Shown: piece after piece, positions 36,876 to 46,362 of the stretch
How positions within the stretch are numbered: the stretch's first letter is position 1
Layout: each line of letters begins with the position of its first letter
Source: Bacillus sp. 7884-1
Lineage (GTDB): Bacteria; Bacillota; Bacilli; Bacillales; Cytobacillaceae
Reading direction: 5' to 3'
Assembly (NCBI RefSeq): GCF_002272245.1
Contig: NZ_NPDD01000153.1
Span: 1 to 49,667 of the forward strand
Length of the DNA stretch: 49,667 bases
Made by a program: the position numbers and the translations under genes
The notes under the pieces: generated by a model
The model's database searches: none
The model's input: only the letters and a program-made list of their open reading frames with translations
Told to the model about the DNA's origin: nothing

Positions 36876-37082
36876 TTATGGGAAGCTTATTGTGTAATCT
36901 ACCCTACGTGCTTCTCCGAAGAGAGCGACAAAACATGGTACACTTACTTCCCGCGGTCCGTCTCTGTAACGAGTTCAAGACATCAAGCCTAATCGACCTC
37001 TTGTAAATAACCACTGCACTACCGTTATGGGCAGCGATGAATATTTTCATGCGCCATGGTGCGAATTTTAATTAGCATGGTT
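36876..37082. other. Non-coding flank upstream of the IS110 transposase
   Basis: No ORF is supported over about 200 bp. The stretch is less A/T-rich than its surroundings. IS110-family elements carry a non-coding (bridge or seek) RNA beside the transposase gene, so this is where such an RNA might lie; the sequence alone does not prove it. Confidence 0.4.
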
Positions 37083-37345
37083 GTCTCTGTTAAAGCTTAA
37101 TGTTGATTTTTACGGCTGAAATAAGAGAAGTTGTTAATTATTAACGGCTTATGTCCCCGTCAGTAGCAAAAATGAGGGAAAATGGTAACGAATAGAGTCT
37201 ATTCGTGCCCGTCAGCAGCAAAAATGAGCCCAACGGTAACGAATAGAGTCTATTCGTGCCCGCCAGCAGCAAAAATGAGCGACAGGCAGCATCCAAGAGG
37301 CCTTTATTCTTTGTTCAAATATCAACAATAGAGTTTAACAGAGCC
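37083..37345. mobile_element. MITE-like element with about 29-bp inverted ends
   Basis: The left end (37083-37111, CTCTGTTAAA then TGTTGAT) and the complement of the right end (37317-37345) agree at about three quarters of positions, including the exact cores CTCTGTTAAA and TGTTGAT. The 263-bp interior has no gene but two and a half copies of a palindrome-bearing repeat. This is the pattern of a non-autonomous transposable element. Confidence 0.6.
37156..37283. repeat. 51-52 bp tandem repeat, 2.5 copies, each full copy with a palindrome
   Basis: Copies begin at 37156, 37208 and 37259 (CCCGTCAGYAGCAAAAATGAG in the first two, CCCGCCAG in the third). The two full copies end with ACGAATAGA, one central G, and its complement TCTATTCGT. 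The parts between are also conserved, so this is not a CRISPR array. Confidence 0.85.
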
Positions 37346-37532
37346 TTTTTATATAAAATTAGCTCTAGGCGCCAAAGACTGGTGGGCTTCACTATTGTAT
37401 TTTTACCATGCTAGAAGATAAGCCAGCATGGATTCGCTCAATCTCTGTGTTTCCAGTGTCTTAATCTTGAGAAAACCAGACTTACTCTGCTAAACGGGAG
37501 ATTTGCGCTTATGTTGCTGAAATTGTTTTGTG

Positions 37533-37700
37533 GGTTCATGTGTAAGTAAAATCGCAATAGTTTGAAAAAGTTACTCAAGGAAGGTTCATATGAGTAAGTA
37601 AAATCACAAAAATTTCAAAATTTGTAACTCATGGAGGGTTCATGAGTAAGTAAAAACGTAAAAACCTCAAAATATGTAACTCATGAAGGGTTCAAGTAAA
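37533..37700. repeat. 50-54 bp imperfect tandem repeat, about 3 copies
   Basis: Units start with GGTTCA at 37533, 37583, 37637 and 37689. Each contains GAGTAAGTAAAA or a variant, then TGTAACTCATG. Where units join, ACTCATG and CATGAGT form a small hairpin. No ORF is evident. It is different from the array at 37156. Confidence 0.8.
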
Positions 37701-37860
37701 ACATATAAAACAAGCTTATCCCGATATTTGGGAGCCATTTGGACTTACAAAAAGATGACTGAAAAACCTGTCTTCTTTCTTATGAATTTGTCGATTAGAT
37801 GGAGATAGGTTCGTATACCTATTGGATAACGATAAAAAAATATATTAATTTACATCCAAA
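37701..37860. other. Spacer with no feature
   Basis: Nothing supported was found between the repeat array and the conserved promoter region of the next subtilase. The gap 37346-37532 likewise shows no gene or signal. Confidence 0.4.
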
Positions 37861-37943
37861 GTACTACAACTCGTCTAGTTCTTTATGATTATTTTAATAA
37901 ACTTACTTTTCTGTAAAATCATAAAATTCAATAAATTATGGTA

Positions 37944-38124
37944 TTTTCCCCCACTTTAAGCGAGAATAAACTTCACTAATAAAATTGATTTCGACAAAAT
38001 CTATAAGTTTTCCCCTTGTAATAACTTATAATTCGACAATCTATTTAATGAAATTACAAACATATAAATCTATCGAACTATACGTTAATCCCCCAATTTA
38101 CTATTACTTTTTGTGTATTACAAT
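37944..38124 (+). promoter_or_regulatory. Conserved upstream region and promoter of the subtilase at 38236
   Basis: TTTCCCCCACTTTAAG box (about 37944), two exact TTCGACA sites (37990-37996 and 38032-38038), and the CCCCCAATTTACT block with -35 TTTACT (38097-38102), a 16-bp spacer and -10 TACAAT (38119-38124). This copy alone has the second TTCGACA intact. Confidence 0.78.
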
Positions 38125-38235
38125 TTGAATTGTATTTGTTTTCTCGAAAAGGGATAGCGTTAGGCGTAATGCTATTAAATTACTAACCTCATTTAGAAGA
38201 TAAATAAATATAAAGCTAAAAAAGGAGAGACGGAA

Positions 38236-41200
38236 ATGAAAAAAAGTAAATTGAAAGCGTTTAAAGTCATGACTACTGCAGCTGTCACATCCTTAATTCT
38301 TTCGTCATTTACAGTTTTTGCGGAAACGAATGACCCTTCTACGGAGCTTCAAACATTGGGGGAGACAGCGGAGCAAGGAAGCAAGGATCTTTATAGTAAT
38401 GCTGTTAAAAAAGAAGGTTTAACTAAAGAGTATAGCCCTAATGAAAAGGTCCGACTAATCGTTGAAGTAGAACCACCAACTGATGAGGAGAAATCATCAA
38501 AAAATAAAAAGTCAATAATGAAGCAAAAGCAAGACAAAGTTATTGATGAAATCTCTAAAACGAAAAATTCTAAGGTAAATTCCGATACGAAAGTGAAACA
38601 CCGTTATTTTGAAGGTTTTAACGGTTTCAGTTTAGAAACTGAGTTTCAGAATATGAAAGAAATCGAGTCTATTCCAGGGGTTACGAATGTACATATTGCT
38701 AGAACATTCCATGAAACGATGGCAGCTAGTAAAGAATTGGTACAGGCTCAGAAAGTTTGGGAACATTACGGCTATAAAGGTGAAGGATTAGTTGTCGCGG
38801 TCGTAGATTCCGGGATTGACCATTTGCACAAAGATATGAAACTATCTGATGATGCAAAAGCGAAAGAAAAATGGACTCAAGATAAAATGAATCAAAAAAT
38901 GGCAGAAACAGACGTAAACGAAATTTGGTATTCCGATAAAGTCCCGACAGGTTATGATTGGGCAGACAATGATACAAATGTCATCCCTGGATTAAATGGT
39001 AGTTCACATGGAACACACGTTGCTGGAACAGTTGGAGCTAACGGGGACGAAGCAACTGGTGGGGTCGCTGGTATTGCTCCAGGTGTTCAGCTATTAGCAG
39101 AAAAGGTATTCTCGGATATGGGCGGCGGAGCCTATGAGGATGATATTATCGCAGGAATTGAGCATGCCATTACAATGGGTGCAGATGTTATCAACATGAG
39201 TTTAGGTGTTGATGCGGGCTATGTTAGTGAAGAAGATGATCCGACTCAAAAAGCGATTCGAGTTGCGACAGAGCGTGGAACACTTGTTGTAGTGGCAGCT
39301 GGTAATTCCGCTCATAGTACGAAAAATAATACATTTCTTGACTCTGCTTCAAAGCCATATGCAGAAAATCCTGATATTGGGACAGTTGGTGCACCGGGTG
39401 TAGGTCCATATGCTTTATCGGTAGCATCCTATGAAAATACCAAATTGCATTTAAATACTTTAGCAGATACAAATGGTTTTAAGCTTCCTTTCCAAGATCA
39501 TACGATGTTTCCTGCAAAATATAATTTTAAACTTTCAAAATTTTTAAATCCGAATCAAGAGTATGAAATGGTGTATGCAAACGAAGGACGAAGCAAAGCT
39601 GATTTTCCTGCCAATAAAACTGGCTACATTGCAGTAATAAAGTTATTAAATGAATATTCTTACTATTCTTATATTCAATTTAACGCAGAAAGGTATGGAG
39701 CAAAAGCGGTAATCATAATACCAGCTGATAATATGGCGACTGATTATCCTTATCTAAGATTATCTGAATATTCCATTCCAACTGCTTCAACAGGTAAGGC
39801 TCCAGGGCAAGAACTATTAAATAAACTTAAAAGTGGTCAAATAGTCAAGATGAAATTAGCAGGGGAAACTTGGATAGATAACGCAAAGAAAGACAACATG
39901 TCCAGTTTTTCATCCTATGGTTCTCCAAGTACATTAGATTTTAAACCAGAGATTTCTGCACCTGGTGGAAATATTTATTCAACTGTTCCAGGAAATGATT
40001 ATGAAATCATGAGCGGTACATCCATGGCAGCACCTCATGTTGCTGGCGGTTCCGCATTGTTATTGCAGGCACTTTATCAAAAAGGATTAACCCATTCAGA
40101 AGATACGGTGTTAAAAGCAAAGCTTGCTTTAATGAATACAGCTAATGTTCTCATGGATCCAAGAACAAACGGTGAAGTTCCATATTCACCACGCTTACAA
40201 GGATCTGGCTTAATGAAAATTCAAAATGCCATTAACACACCTGTCATTGTGACAAGTCGAAACACGCCTTTAGAACAAGCTGGAGCCGTTGCTTTAAAGG
40301 AAATAGGACAAACTACAAGCTTTAAATTAAACGTGGAAGCGTTCGAAACTCCTAATGGAAAAAATAATAGTGAGGATATCGAATACCAAGTTTTTGTAGA
40401 TGTTTTAAAGGATCAGACGGAAGTGAAAGAATATGATTTAGACACAGATGGTGACTTGGATTCCAAGGAGTATTTAACTTTAAAAAGTGAACGAATCAAT
40501 GGAGCAACCATCACTGTCAATGATAATAAAGTAACAGAAACAGAAGGGGCACTACTTAAAATTAAACCTGGTCAAACAAAACAGCTGACAGTTAATGTGA
40601 ATTTACCAGATTCCTTAAAGTCAAATAGTTTTGTAGAAGGATTTGTTCGTCTAGTTCCAGTTGCCAAAGACCAAGATAAAGTCGTACCTTTATCTGTACC
40701 ATTTATGGGCTTCTATGGAAAATGGGATGAACCACAAAATATTGATCCTCCAGCATGGGAGAAAGATGCATTTTTAGGTTATACAGCACTTTGGGATGGA
40801 ACATCAGAACGTTATCCAAAGGGGTATGATTCTAGTACGGGAACGTTTGATCTTAACAAAATTGCCATCTCGCCAAACTACCATCTAAATGGTATCTATT
40901 CTTCATTTACAGCTTTACGTAATCTACAAAAAACGGAAATGTTTGTTGAAGATCAATCAGGTAATATCGTTAAATATTTAGGTGACTTCAGTGAATATAC
41001 AGGGACACCATGGAAATTCAGAAAGAATGTCATGTCATTTGGGGACACTTATTACAATGAACTCTATCCTTGGGATATGACAAATGAGTCTGGACAATTT
41101 GTACAAGATGGAAATTATCAATATGTGATTAAAACGACATTAGACTATCCAGGTGCAAAACCACAGGAAGTTAAAATGCCTGTAAAAGTAGATTCGACAC

Positions 41201-41748
41201 TACCTAAAGTTACAGACATTACTGTAACTCCAAAGGATGGAAAATACGAAATTTCCTGGAGAGGCACAGATAATGAAAATGGAAGTGGATATGTTGCTGC
41301 AATGGTTTGGGTGAACGGAAATTATTATCTACCAGGAAAAGCGACAACATTACTCTTAAACTACGAACCGAAAAGTATTGTAGTAATTGGAGCAGACAAC
41401 GCGTTTAACCACTCTTACACCGTTTGGGGAGATCAAGATCCAAAATATATGAGTGAATGGATGGTCCTTTCCAATTCTAGTGTATGGCCGACTAAAAATT
41501 TAAACAAAAACACTCCAACAGAGGTAGATTACTTTGCCCAAAACAGATCGGACTGGACATTTAATGTTAAAGATGCAAATGGAAATATAGTCGAGACGTT
41601 TGAAGTTAAAAATGAAAAAGAAGTTCATAAAAAATGGGCACCTAAACCGGAGTTACCAAATGGAAATTACTTTATCTCAGCTGACCTAGTAACAAAAGAC
41701 GGTTTTAAAGTGACAACAACTCCAGTTAAAGTAACAGTACTTCAATAA
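38236..41748 (+). CDS. Secreted S8 subtilase, type B paralogue 2
   Basis: A 1170-residue extracellular serine protease. Leader MKKSKLKAFKVMTTAAVTSL, I9-like propeptide to about 180, and a catalytic domain with Asp191 (VVDSGID), His258 (SHGTHVAG), Ser596 (SGTSMAAPHV) and the oxyanion segment VVAAGNSAH. A PA-type insert and C-terminal beta modules follow. An EF-hand-type loop lies at residues 734-745 (DLDTDGDLDSKE). It is a little shorter than paralogue 1 in the propeptide. The ribosome site is AAAAAGGAGAG. Confidence 0.93.
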   Translation: MKKSKLKAFKVMTTAAVTSLILSSFTVFAETNDPSTELQTLGETAEQGSKDLYSNAVKKEGLTKEYSPNEKVRLIVEVEPPTDEEKSSKNKKSIMKQKQDKVIDEISKTKNSKVNSDTKVKHRYFEGFNGFSLETEFQNMKEIESIPGVTNVHIARTFHETMAASKELVQAQKVWEHYGYKGEGLVVAVVDSGIDHLHKDMKLSDDAKAKEKWTQDKMNQKMAETDVNEIWYSDKVPTGYDWADNDTNVIPGLNGSSHGTHVAGTVGANGDEATGGVAGIAPGVQLLAEKVFSDMGGGAYEDDIIAGIEHAITMGADVINMSLGVDAGYVSEEDDPTQKAIRVATERGTLVVVAAGNSAHSTKNNTFLDSASKPYAENPDIGTVGAPGVGPYALSVASYENTKLHLNTLADTNGFKLPFQDHTMFPAKYNFKLSKFLNPNQEYEMVYANEGRSKADFPANKTGYIAVIKLLNEYSYYSYIQFNAERYGAKAVIIIPADNMATDYPYLRLSEYSIPTASTGKAPGQELLNKLKSGQIVKMKLAGETWIDNAKKDNMSSFSSYGSPSTLDFKPEISAPGGNIYSTVPGNDYEIMSGTSMAAPHVAGGSALLLQALYQKGLTHSEDTVLKAKLALMNTANVLMDPRTNGEVPYSPRLQGSGLMKIQNAINTPVIVTSRNTPLEQAGAVALKEIGQTTSFKLNVEAFETPNGKNNSEDIEYQVFVDVLKDQTEVKEYDLDTDGDLDSKEYLTLKSERINGATITVNDNKVTETEGALLKIKPGQTKQLTVNVNLPDSLKSNSFVEGFVRLVPVAKDQDKVVPLSVPFMGFYGKWDEPQNIDPPAWEKDAFLGYTALWDGTSERYPKGYDSSTGTFDLNKIAISPNYHLNGIYSSFTALRNLQKTEMFVEDQSGNIVKYLGDFSEYTGTPWKFRKNVMSFGDTYYNELYPWDMTNESGQFVQDGNYQYVIKTTLDYPGAKPQEVKMPVKVDSTLPKVTDITVTPKDGKYEISWRGTDNENGSGYVAAMVWVNGNYYLPGKATTLLLNYEPKSIVVIGADNAFNHSYTVWGDQDPKYMSEWMVLSNSSVWPTKNLNKNTPTEVDYFAQNRSDWTFNVKDANGNIVETFEVKNEKEVHKKWAPKPELPNGNYFISADLVTKDGFKVTTTPVKVTVLQ

Positions 41749-41763
41749 ACTAAAAAAAATACT

Positions 41764-41796
41764 GGAAGCTAACCATAAAAAGGTTTAGCTTCCTTT
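41764..41796 (+). terminator. Terminator after type B paralogue 2
   Basis: GGAAGCTAACC (41764-41774) pairs with GGTTTAGCTTCC (41782-41793) with one bulged T; TTTT follows. Confidence 0.8.
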
Positions 41797-41882
41797 TGAT
41801 ACCATATTCCTTTCTAGGACTTTATACCCATTTTGATTAATTTATTTTTTTATAAAATCAAAAAATCTATTAATTAGGTGTA

Positions 41883-42087
41883 TTTCCCCCGAATTTAAGA
41901 CAAAATACTCCACTAAAAATATTGATTTCGACAAAATCATAAATATTTTTCCCGATAATAACTTGAAATTCTATTTAAATATTGTTTATTTGACAATGTT
42001 TTTAATAAAATCCCATAGATGATTATAAGTCTATTGGACTATGCGATTATTCCCCCAATTTACTGTGTTTTATGGTGCATGTACAAT
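41883..42087 (+). promoter_or_regulatory. Conserved upstream region and promoter of the subtilase at 42221
   Basis: TTTCCCCCGAATTTAAGA box (about 41883), TTCGACA (41927-41933), TTGACAATG (41990 region), and the CCCCCAATTTACT block with -35 TTTACT (42059-42064), a 17-bp spacer and -10 TACAAT (42082-42087). This accounts for most of the gap between the two genes. Confidence 0.77.
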
Positions 42088-42220
42088 TTGAATTATATTT
42101 ATTTACTCATAAGGGTTAGCATTAACCGTAAAGTTATTATTCCTATAACTTTATTAAATTCCTAATCTCGTAATCGTAGTGAAATAAATATAAGACACCA
42201 AGAAAAAGGGAGAGACGTAA

Positions 42221-45200
42221 ATGAATAATAGTAAATTTAAGCCATTAAAAGTGATGACTACTGCAGCTGTAACTACCTTACTCCTTTCATCATTCACAGC
42301 TTTTGCTGAAACGAATGACACTTCAACCGCGTCAGAAGCCTTTGAAAATATAGTGGAACAAGGAAGGAATTTAGTTTTTGATCAAGACAAGTTAGATCCT
42401 GTAAGTAATGATATATATAATAAAGACATGAATAAAGAAGGTTCGCTTAAAGCCTATAACCCAACTGATGTTGTTCGTTTAATCGTACAAGTGGAACAAC
42501 CAATAGATGTGGACAATTCATCTAAAAATAAAAAATCATTAATGAAGCAAAAGCAAGACAAAGTCATCGACCAAATCGCTAACACTAAATCAAAAACGCC
42601 TTCTAAAGTGAACCACCGTTATTTTGAAGGGTTTAACGGATTCAGTATCGAAACAGAGTTCCAAAATTTAAAGGATATCCAATCTATGCCGGGCGTTACG
42701 CATGTTCATGTTGCTAGAACATTCCAGGCAACGATGGACGTAAGTAAAGAATTAGTACAAGCTCAAAAAGTATGGGAGCAATACGGATATAAAGGTGAAG
42801 GCCTAGTAGTAGCAGTCGTTGATTCCGGAATTGATTATTCGCACCAGGATATGAAACTATCGGATGATGCAAAAGCGAAAGAAAAATGGACACAAAATAA
42901 AATGAATCAAAAATTTGAAGAGACAGACGTAAACGAAATTTGGTATTCCGATAAAGTTCCAACAGGATATGATTGGGCAGACAATGATACAAATGTTATT
43001 CCTGCACCAACTGGTAATCCACATGGTACACACGTTGCAGGAACTATTGGAGCAAACGGTGACGAAACGAATGGTGGTGTTGCGGGTATTGCACCAGGTG
43101 TTCAACTTTTAGCTGAAAAGGTATTTTCAGATAAAGGTGGCGGTGCCCAGGAAGATGATCTTATAGCAGGTATTGAGCATGCCGTTACAATGGGTGCAGA
43201 TGTTATCAACATGAGTTTAGGTGTAGATGCAGGCTATGTAGATGAAGAACATGATCCGGTTCAAAAGGCAATCCGAGTGGCGACAGAACAGGGTACACTA
43301 GTTGTCGTGGCAGCTGGTAATTCAGCCTACAGTACAAAGAATAACATCACTGGGTCGTCATTGAAACCATATGCAGAAAATCCTGATATTGGAACAGTTG
43401 GTCAACCGGGTGTTAGTCCATCTGCTCTAACTGTTGCTTCCTATGAAAATACAAAACTGCATGTAAATAAACTAGACGAAGTAAATGGTATATCGCTCCC
43501 GTTCAAGGATCAAACGCAATTCCCAGCATCGTATAATTTTAAAGTCTCAAAGAATCTTTCACCAGATGTTAGCTACGATATGGTATACGTAAACGAAGGA
43601 AAGTATGCTACAGATTATCCTAAAGGCAAAACTAACTACATTGCGGTAGTAAAACTATTAAATGCATATAGTACTTATTCATCCGTTCAAATGACAGCTA
43701 AGAGTGCCGGAGCAACTGCAGTCATTATGATACCGCCTGCTGGTAAGGGTGTACCTGATTATCCTACTTTAAGTTTAAGCCCAGTTGCAGCAATTTACGC
43801 ACGAACTGCCACAACAAGTATAGCTGCAGGTGAAGCATTACTGAAAAAAATGAGTAGTCTGCCAAGTGGTCAATATTTAAGTATGAAATTTACAGGCGCT
43901 ACTTTGGTAGATAACCCAGCGAAAGACACAATGTCCCATTTTTCAAGTTTAGGTTCACCTAGTACATTAGATTTTAAACCAGAGATTTCTGCTCCTGGTG
44001 GAAATATTTATTCCACTATGCCGGGAAATGCTTATGAAGTGATGAGTGGGACATCAATGGCAACACCTCATGTTGCAGGCGCTTCTGCATTGCTATTGCA
44101 GGCACTTTATCAAAAAGGATTAACCCATTCAGAAGATACCGTTCTGAAAGCAAAAATTGCTTTAATGAATACAGCTAATGTGGTTATGGATCCAAGAACG
44201 AATGGAGAAGCTCCATATTCCCCACGTGTACAAGGTTCTGGGTTAATGAAAATTCAAAATGCGATAAACACTCCTGTCATTGTGACAAGAAAAGACACGC
44301 CTTTAGAACAAGCTGGAGCGGTTGCTTTAAAGGAAATCGGTCAAAATACAAGCTTTAAATTAAACGTGGAAGCATTCGACGTTCCTAAGGGTCAAAATAA
44401 TAGTGCTGATATTGAATACAATGTGTATGTTGATGTACTAAAAGATAAGACTGAAATGAAAGAATTTGACTTAGATGCTGATGGGGTATTGGATTCAAAA
44501 GAGTATTTAGCATTATCTAGCGAACGTATTGATGGAGCGACTGTCACTGTAAATGATAATACAGTAACATATAAAACAGGAGCATTAGTTAAATTCAAAC
44601 CAGGTCAAACAAAACTGCTTACTGTTAATCTAAATTTACCAGATTCCTTAAAGAAAAATAGTTTTGTAGAAGGATTTGTTCGTTTAGTTCCAGTAGCCAA
44701 AGACCAAGAAAAGGCAGTACCTTTAACGGTTCCTTATATGGGCTTCTATGGGAAATGGGATGAACTACAAAATATCGATCTTCCAGCATGGGAGAAAGAT
44801 GCATTTGTAGGATATACGGCACTTTGGGATGATAGTTCAGAAAGATATCCATTGGGACATAACCCGGTTACTGGTCAATTCCATCTTAACCGTATTGCAT
44901 TCTCGCCAAACTTTCAAAACGTAGGTATCTATTCGACCTTTACAGCCTTACGTAATTTAGATAAAGTTGAAATGTATGTTGAAGATCAATCTGGCAATCT
45001 CATTAAAAATTTAGGCGATTTTAGTGAATACACTGGAACACCATGGAAATACAGAAAAAATATTATGTCATATGGTGATAATAAGTATGACGGATATAAA
45101 TGGGATATGAAAGACACATCCGGTCAATTCGTACCAGACGGTGTATACCAATATGTTATCAAAACAACATTAGCTTATGAAAACGCACGCCCACAGGTGG

Positions 45201-45772
45201 TTAAAATGCCAATGACGGTCGATTCAGTCTCTCCGACCGTTTCCAATATTCAAGTAACGCCAACGAACGGAAAATACGAAGTTTCCTTCGATGCGCAAGA
45301 CAATGCAAGTGACTTTAATTCTGCAGTTATTTGGATTAATGGAAAATTTCATAACCCAACACCAGCAATTGGGCAAAAATCTATACTCACTACTACAGAA
45401 CCGAAAAGTATTGTGATTTTAGCCTTGGATTTTGCAGGAAATATGTCTTGGACTACGTGGGGAGATCCGAGCTATATAAATTCTGGAATGGTGATTCAAA
45501 CGGTCCAAGTTTATCCTAATACCAATTTGAGTCTAACCAAACCAGCAAAAATCTCCGCCTTTGCTTATAGCCGAGTAGACTGGACGATTAATGTGAAAGA
45601 TGCAAGCGGAAAGATTCTTGATACATTGGAAGTAAAAAATGAACATGCACTAAAAACAAGTTGGGTACCTGAGGACCTTCCAAATGGTACGTATTATATC
45701 TCAATCGATGCAGTTACAAAAGACGGTTTAAAAGTAACAGCACCACCTAAACAAGTAACAGTATTGCAATAA
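42221..45772 (+). CDS. Secreted S8 subtilase, type B paralogue 3
   Basis: A 1183-residue extracellular serine protease. Leader MNNSKFKPLKVMTTAAVTTL, I9-like propeptide, and a catalytic domain with Asp201 (VVDSGID), His268 (PHGTHVAG), Ser612 (SGTSMATPHV) and VVAAGNSAY at the oxyanion site. A PA-type insert and beta modules follow, with an EF-hand-type loop at 750-761 (DLDADGVLDSKE). It is closest to paralogue 1 over the propeptide (both have FENI/FEDI-type sequence and the CVRLIV-like strand VVRLIV). The ribosome site is AAAGGGAGAG. Confidence 0.93.
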   Translation: MNNSKFKPLKVMTTAAVTTLLLSSFTAFAETNDTSTASEAFENIVEQGRNLVFDQDKLDPVSNDIYNKDMNKEGSLKAYNPTDVVRLIVQVEQPIDVDNSSKNKKSLMKQKQDKVIDQIANTKSKTPSKVNHRYFEGFNGFSIETEFQNLKDIQSMPGVTHVHVARTFQATMDVSKELVQAQKVWEQYGYKGEGLVVAVVDSGIDYSHQDMKLSDDAKAKEKWTQNKMNQKFEETDVNEIWYSDKVPTGYDWADNDTNVIPAPTGNPHGTHVAGTIGANGDETNGGVAGIAPGVQLLAEKVFSDKGGGAQEDDLIAGIEHAVTMGADVINMSLGVDAGYVDEEHDPVQKAIRVATEQGTLVVVAAGNSAYSTKNNITGSSLKPYAENPDIGTVGQPGVSPSALTVASYENTKLHVNKLDEVNGISLPFKDQTQFPASYNFKVSKNLSPDVSYDMVYVNEGKYATDYPKGKTNYIAVVKLLNAYSTYSSVQMTAKSAGATAVIMIPPAGKGVPDYPTLSLSPVAAIYARTATTSIAAGEALLKKMSSLPSGQYLSMKFTGATLVDNPAKDTMSHFSSLGSPSTLDFKPEISAPGGNIYSTMPGNAYEVMSGTSMATPHVAGASALLLQALYQKGLTHSEDTVLKAKIALMNTANVVMDPRTNGEAPYSPRVQGSGLMKIQNAINTPVIVTRKDTPLEQAGAVALKEIGQNTSFKLNVEAFDVPKGQNNSADIEYNVYVDVLKDKTEMKEFDLDADGVLDSKEYLALSSERIDGATVTVNDNTVTYKTGALVKFKPGQTKLLTVNLNLPDSLKKNSFVEGFVRLVPVAKDQEKAVPLTVPYMGFYGKWDELQNIDLPAWEKDAFVGYTALWDDSSERYPLGHNPVTGQFHLNRIAFSPNFQNVGIYSTFTALRNLDKVEMYVEDQSGNLIKNLGDFSEYTGTPWKYRKNIMSYGDNKYDGYKWDMKDTSGQFVPDGVYQYVIKTTLAYENARPQVVKMPMTVDSVSPTVSNIQVTPTNGKYEVSFDAQDNASDFNSAVIWINGKFHNPTPAIGQKSILTTTEPKSIVILALDFAGNMSWTTWGDPSYINSGMVIQTVQVYPNTNLSLTKPAKISAFAYSRVDWTINVKDASGKILDTLEVKNEHALKTSWVPEDLPNGTYYISIDAVTKDGLKVTAPPKQVTVLQ

Positions 45773-45774
45773 TA

Positions 45775-45803
45775 GGAAGCAAGGGGACGGTTCTTCTGCT
45801 TCC
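45775..45803. repeat. REP-like short palindromic element
   Basis: GGAAGCA (45775-45781) pairs with TGCTTCC (45797-45803) around GGGGACGGTTCTTC. From memory, this core resembles short palindromic repeats scattered through many Bacillus genomes; copy number in this genome cannot be seen from one window. Confidence 0.5.
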
Positions 45804-45854
45804 GATCCCCAAAACTTTTCAGTTTTGCGAAGTTTATAGATTTGATACAGATGG

Positions 45855-45886
45855 AGCTGACCCTTGCAAAAGGGTTGGCTTTTTTC
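45855..45886 (+). terminator. Terminator after type B paralogue 3
   Basis: AGCTGACCCTT (45855-45865) pairs with AAGGGTTGGCT (45870-45880) through two wobble pairs and is followed by TTTTT. Confidence 0.8.
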
Positions 45887-46046
45887 TTTTATTTCACATG
45901 ATCAAAGAATGTAAGGGCCATTCGGTAATTAATATTATATTTCTACATTATATGTGTCCAAAATACCATATTAGATTCTAGTTCTTTATACACATTTTAA
46001 TAAACTGATTTTTTTATGAAATCGTAAAATTCTTTTAATTATGTTT

Positions 46047-46247
46047 ATTTCCCCTAATTTAAGAGAGAGTACTCGACTAATAATGTTGATTTCGACAAAA
46101 TCTAGAAATATTTTTCTCGTTAATAACTTAAAATTCTATTTTTATATTGTTTAACTGACAATCTTTTTAATGAAACTTTTAACATTTAAGTCTATCGAAC
46201 TATGCTTTATTCCCCCAATTTACTGTGATTTTTGGTTTATGTACAAT
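46047..46247 (+). promoter_or_regulatory. Conserved upstream region and promoter of the subtilase at 46363
   Basis: TTTCCCCTAATTTAAGAG box (about 46047), TTCGACA (46091-46097), TGACAATC (46157 region), and the CCCCCAATTTACT block with -35 TTTACT (46219-46224), a 17-bp spacer and -10 TACAAT (46242-46247). Confidence 0.77.
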
Positions 46248-46362
46248 ACTAATTGTATTTAATTATTTGGAAATGGTTAGTAATGGTAATTTTGATAAAT
46301 TACTAATCTCGTAAAATGTAATAAATATAGAACTTAAATCAAATAAAAAAGGAGCAAAGTTA

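Noticed and set aside
37156..37700. Possible CRISPR array
   Set aside because: The segments between repeats are themselves conserved, the units number only two to three, and no cas genes are present.
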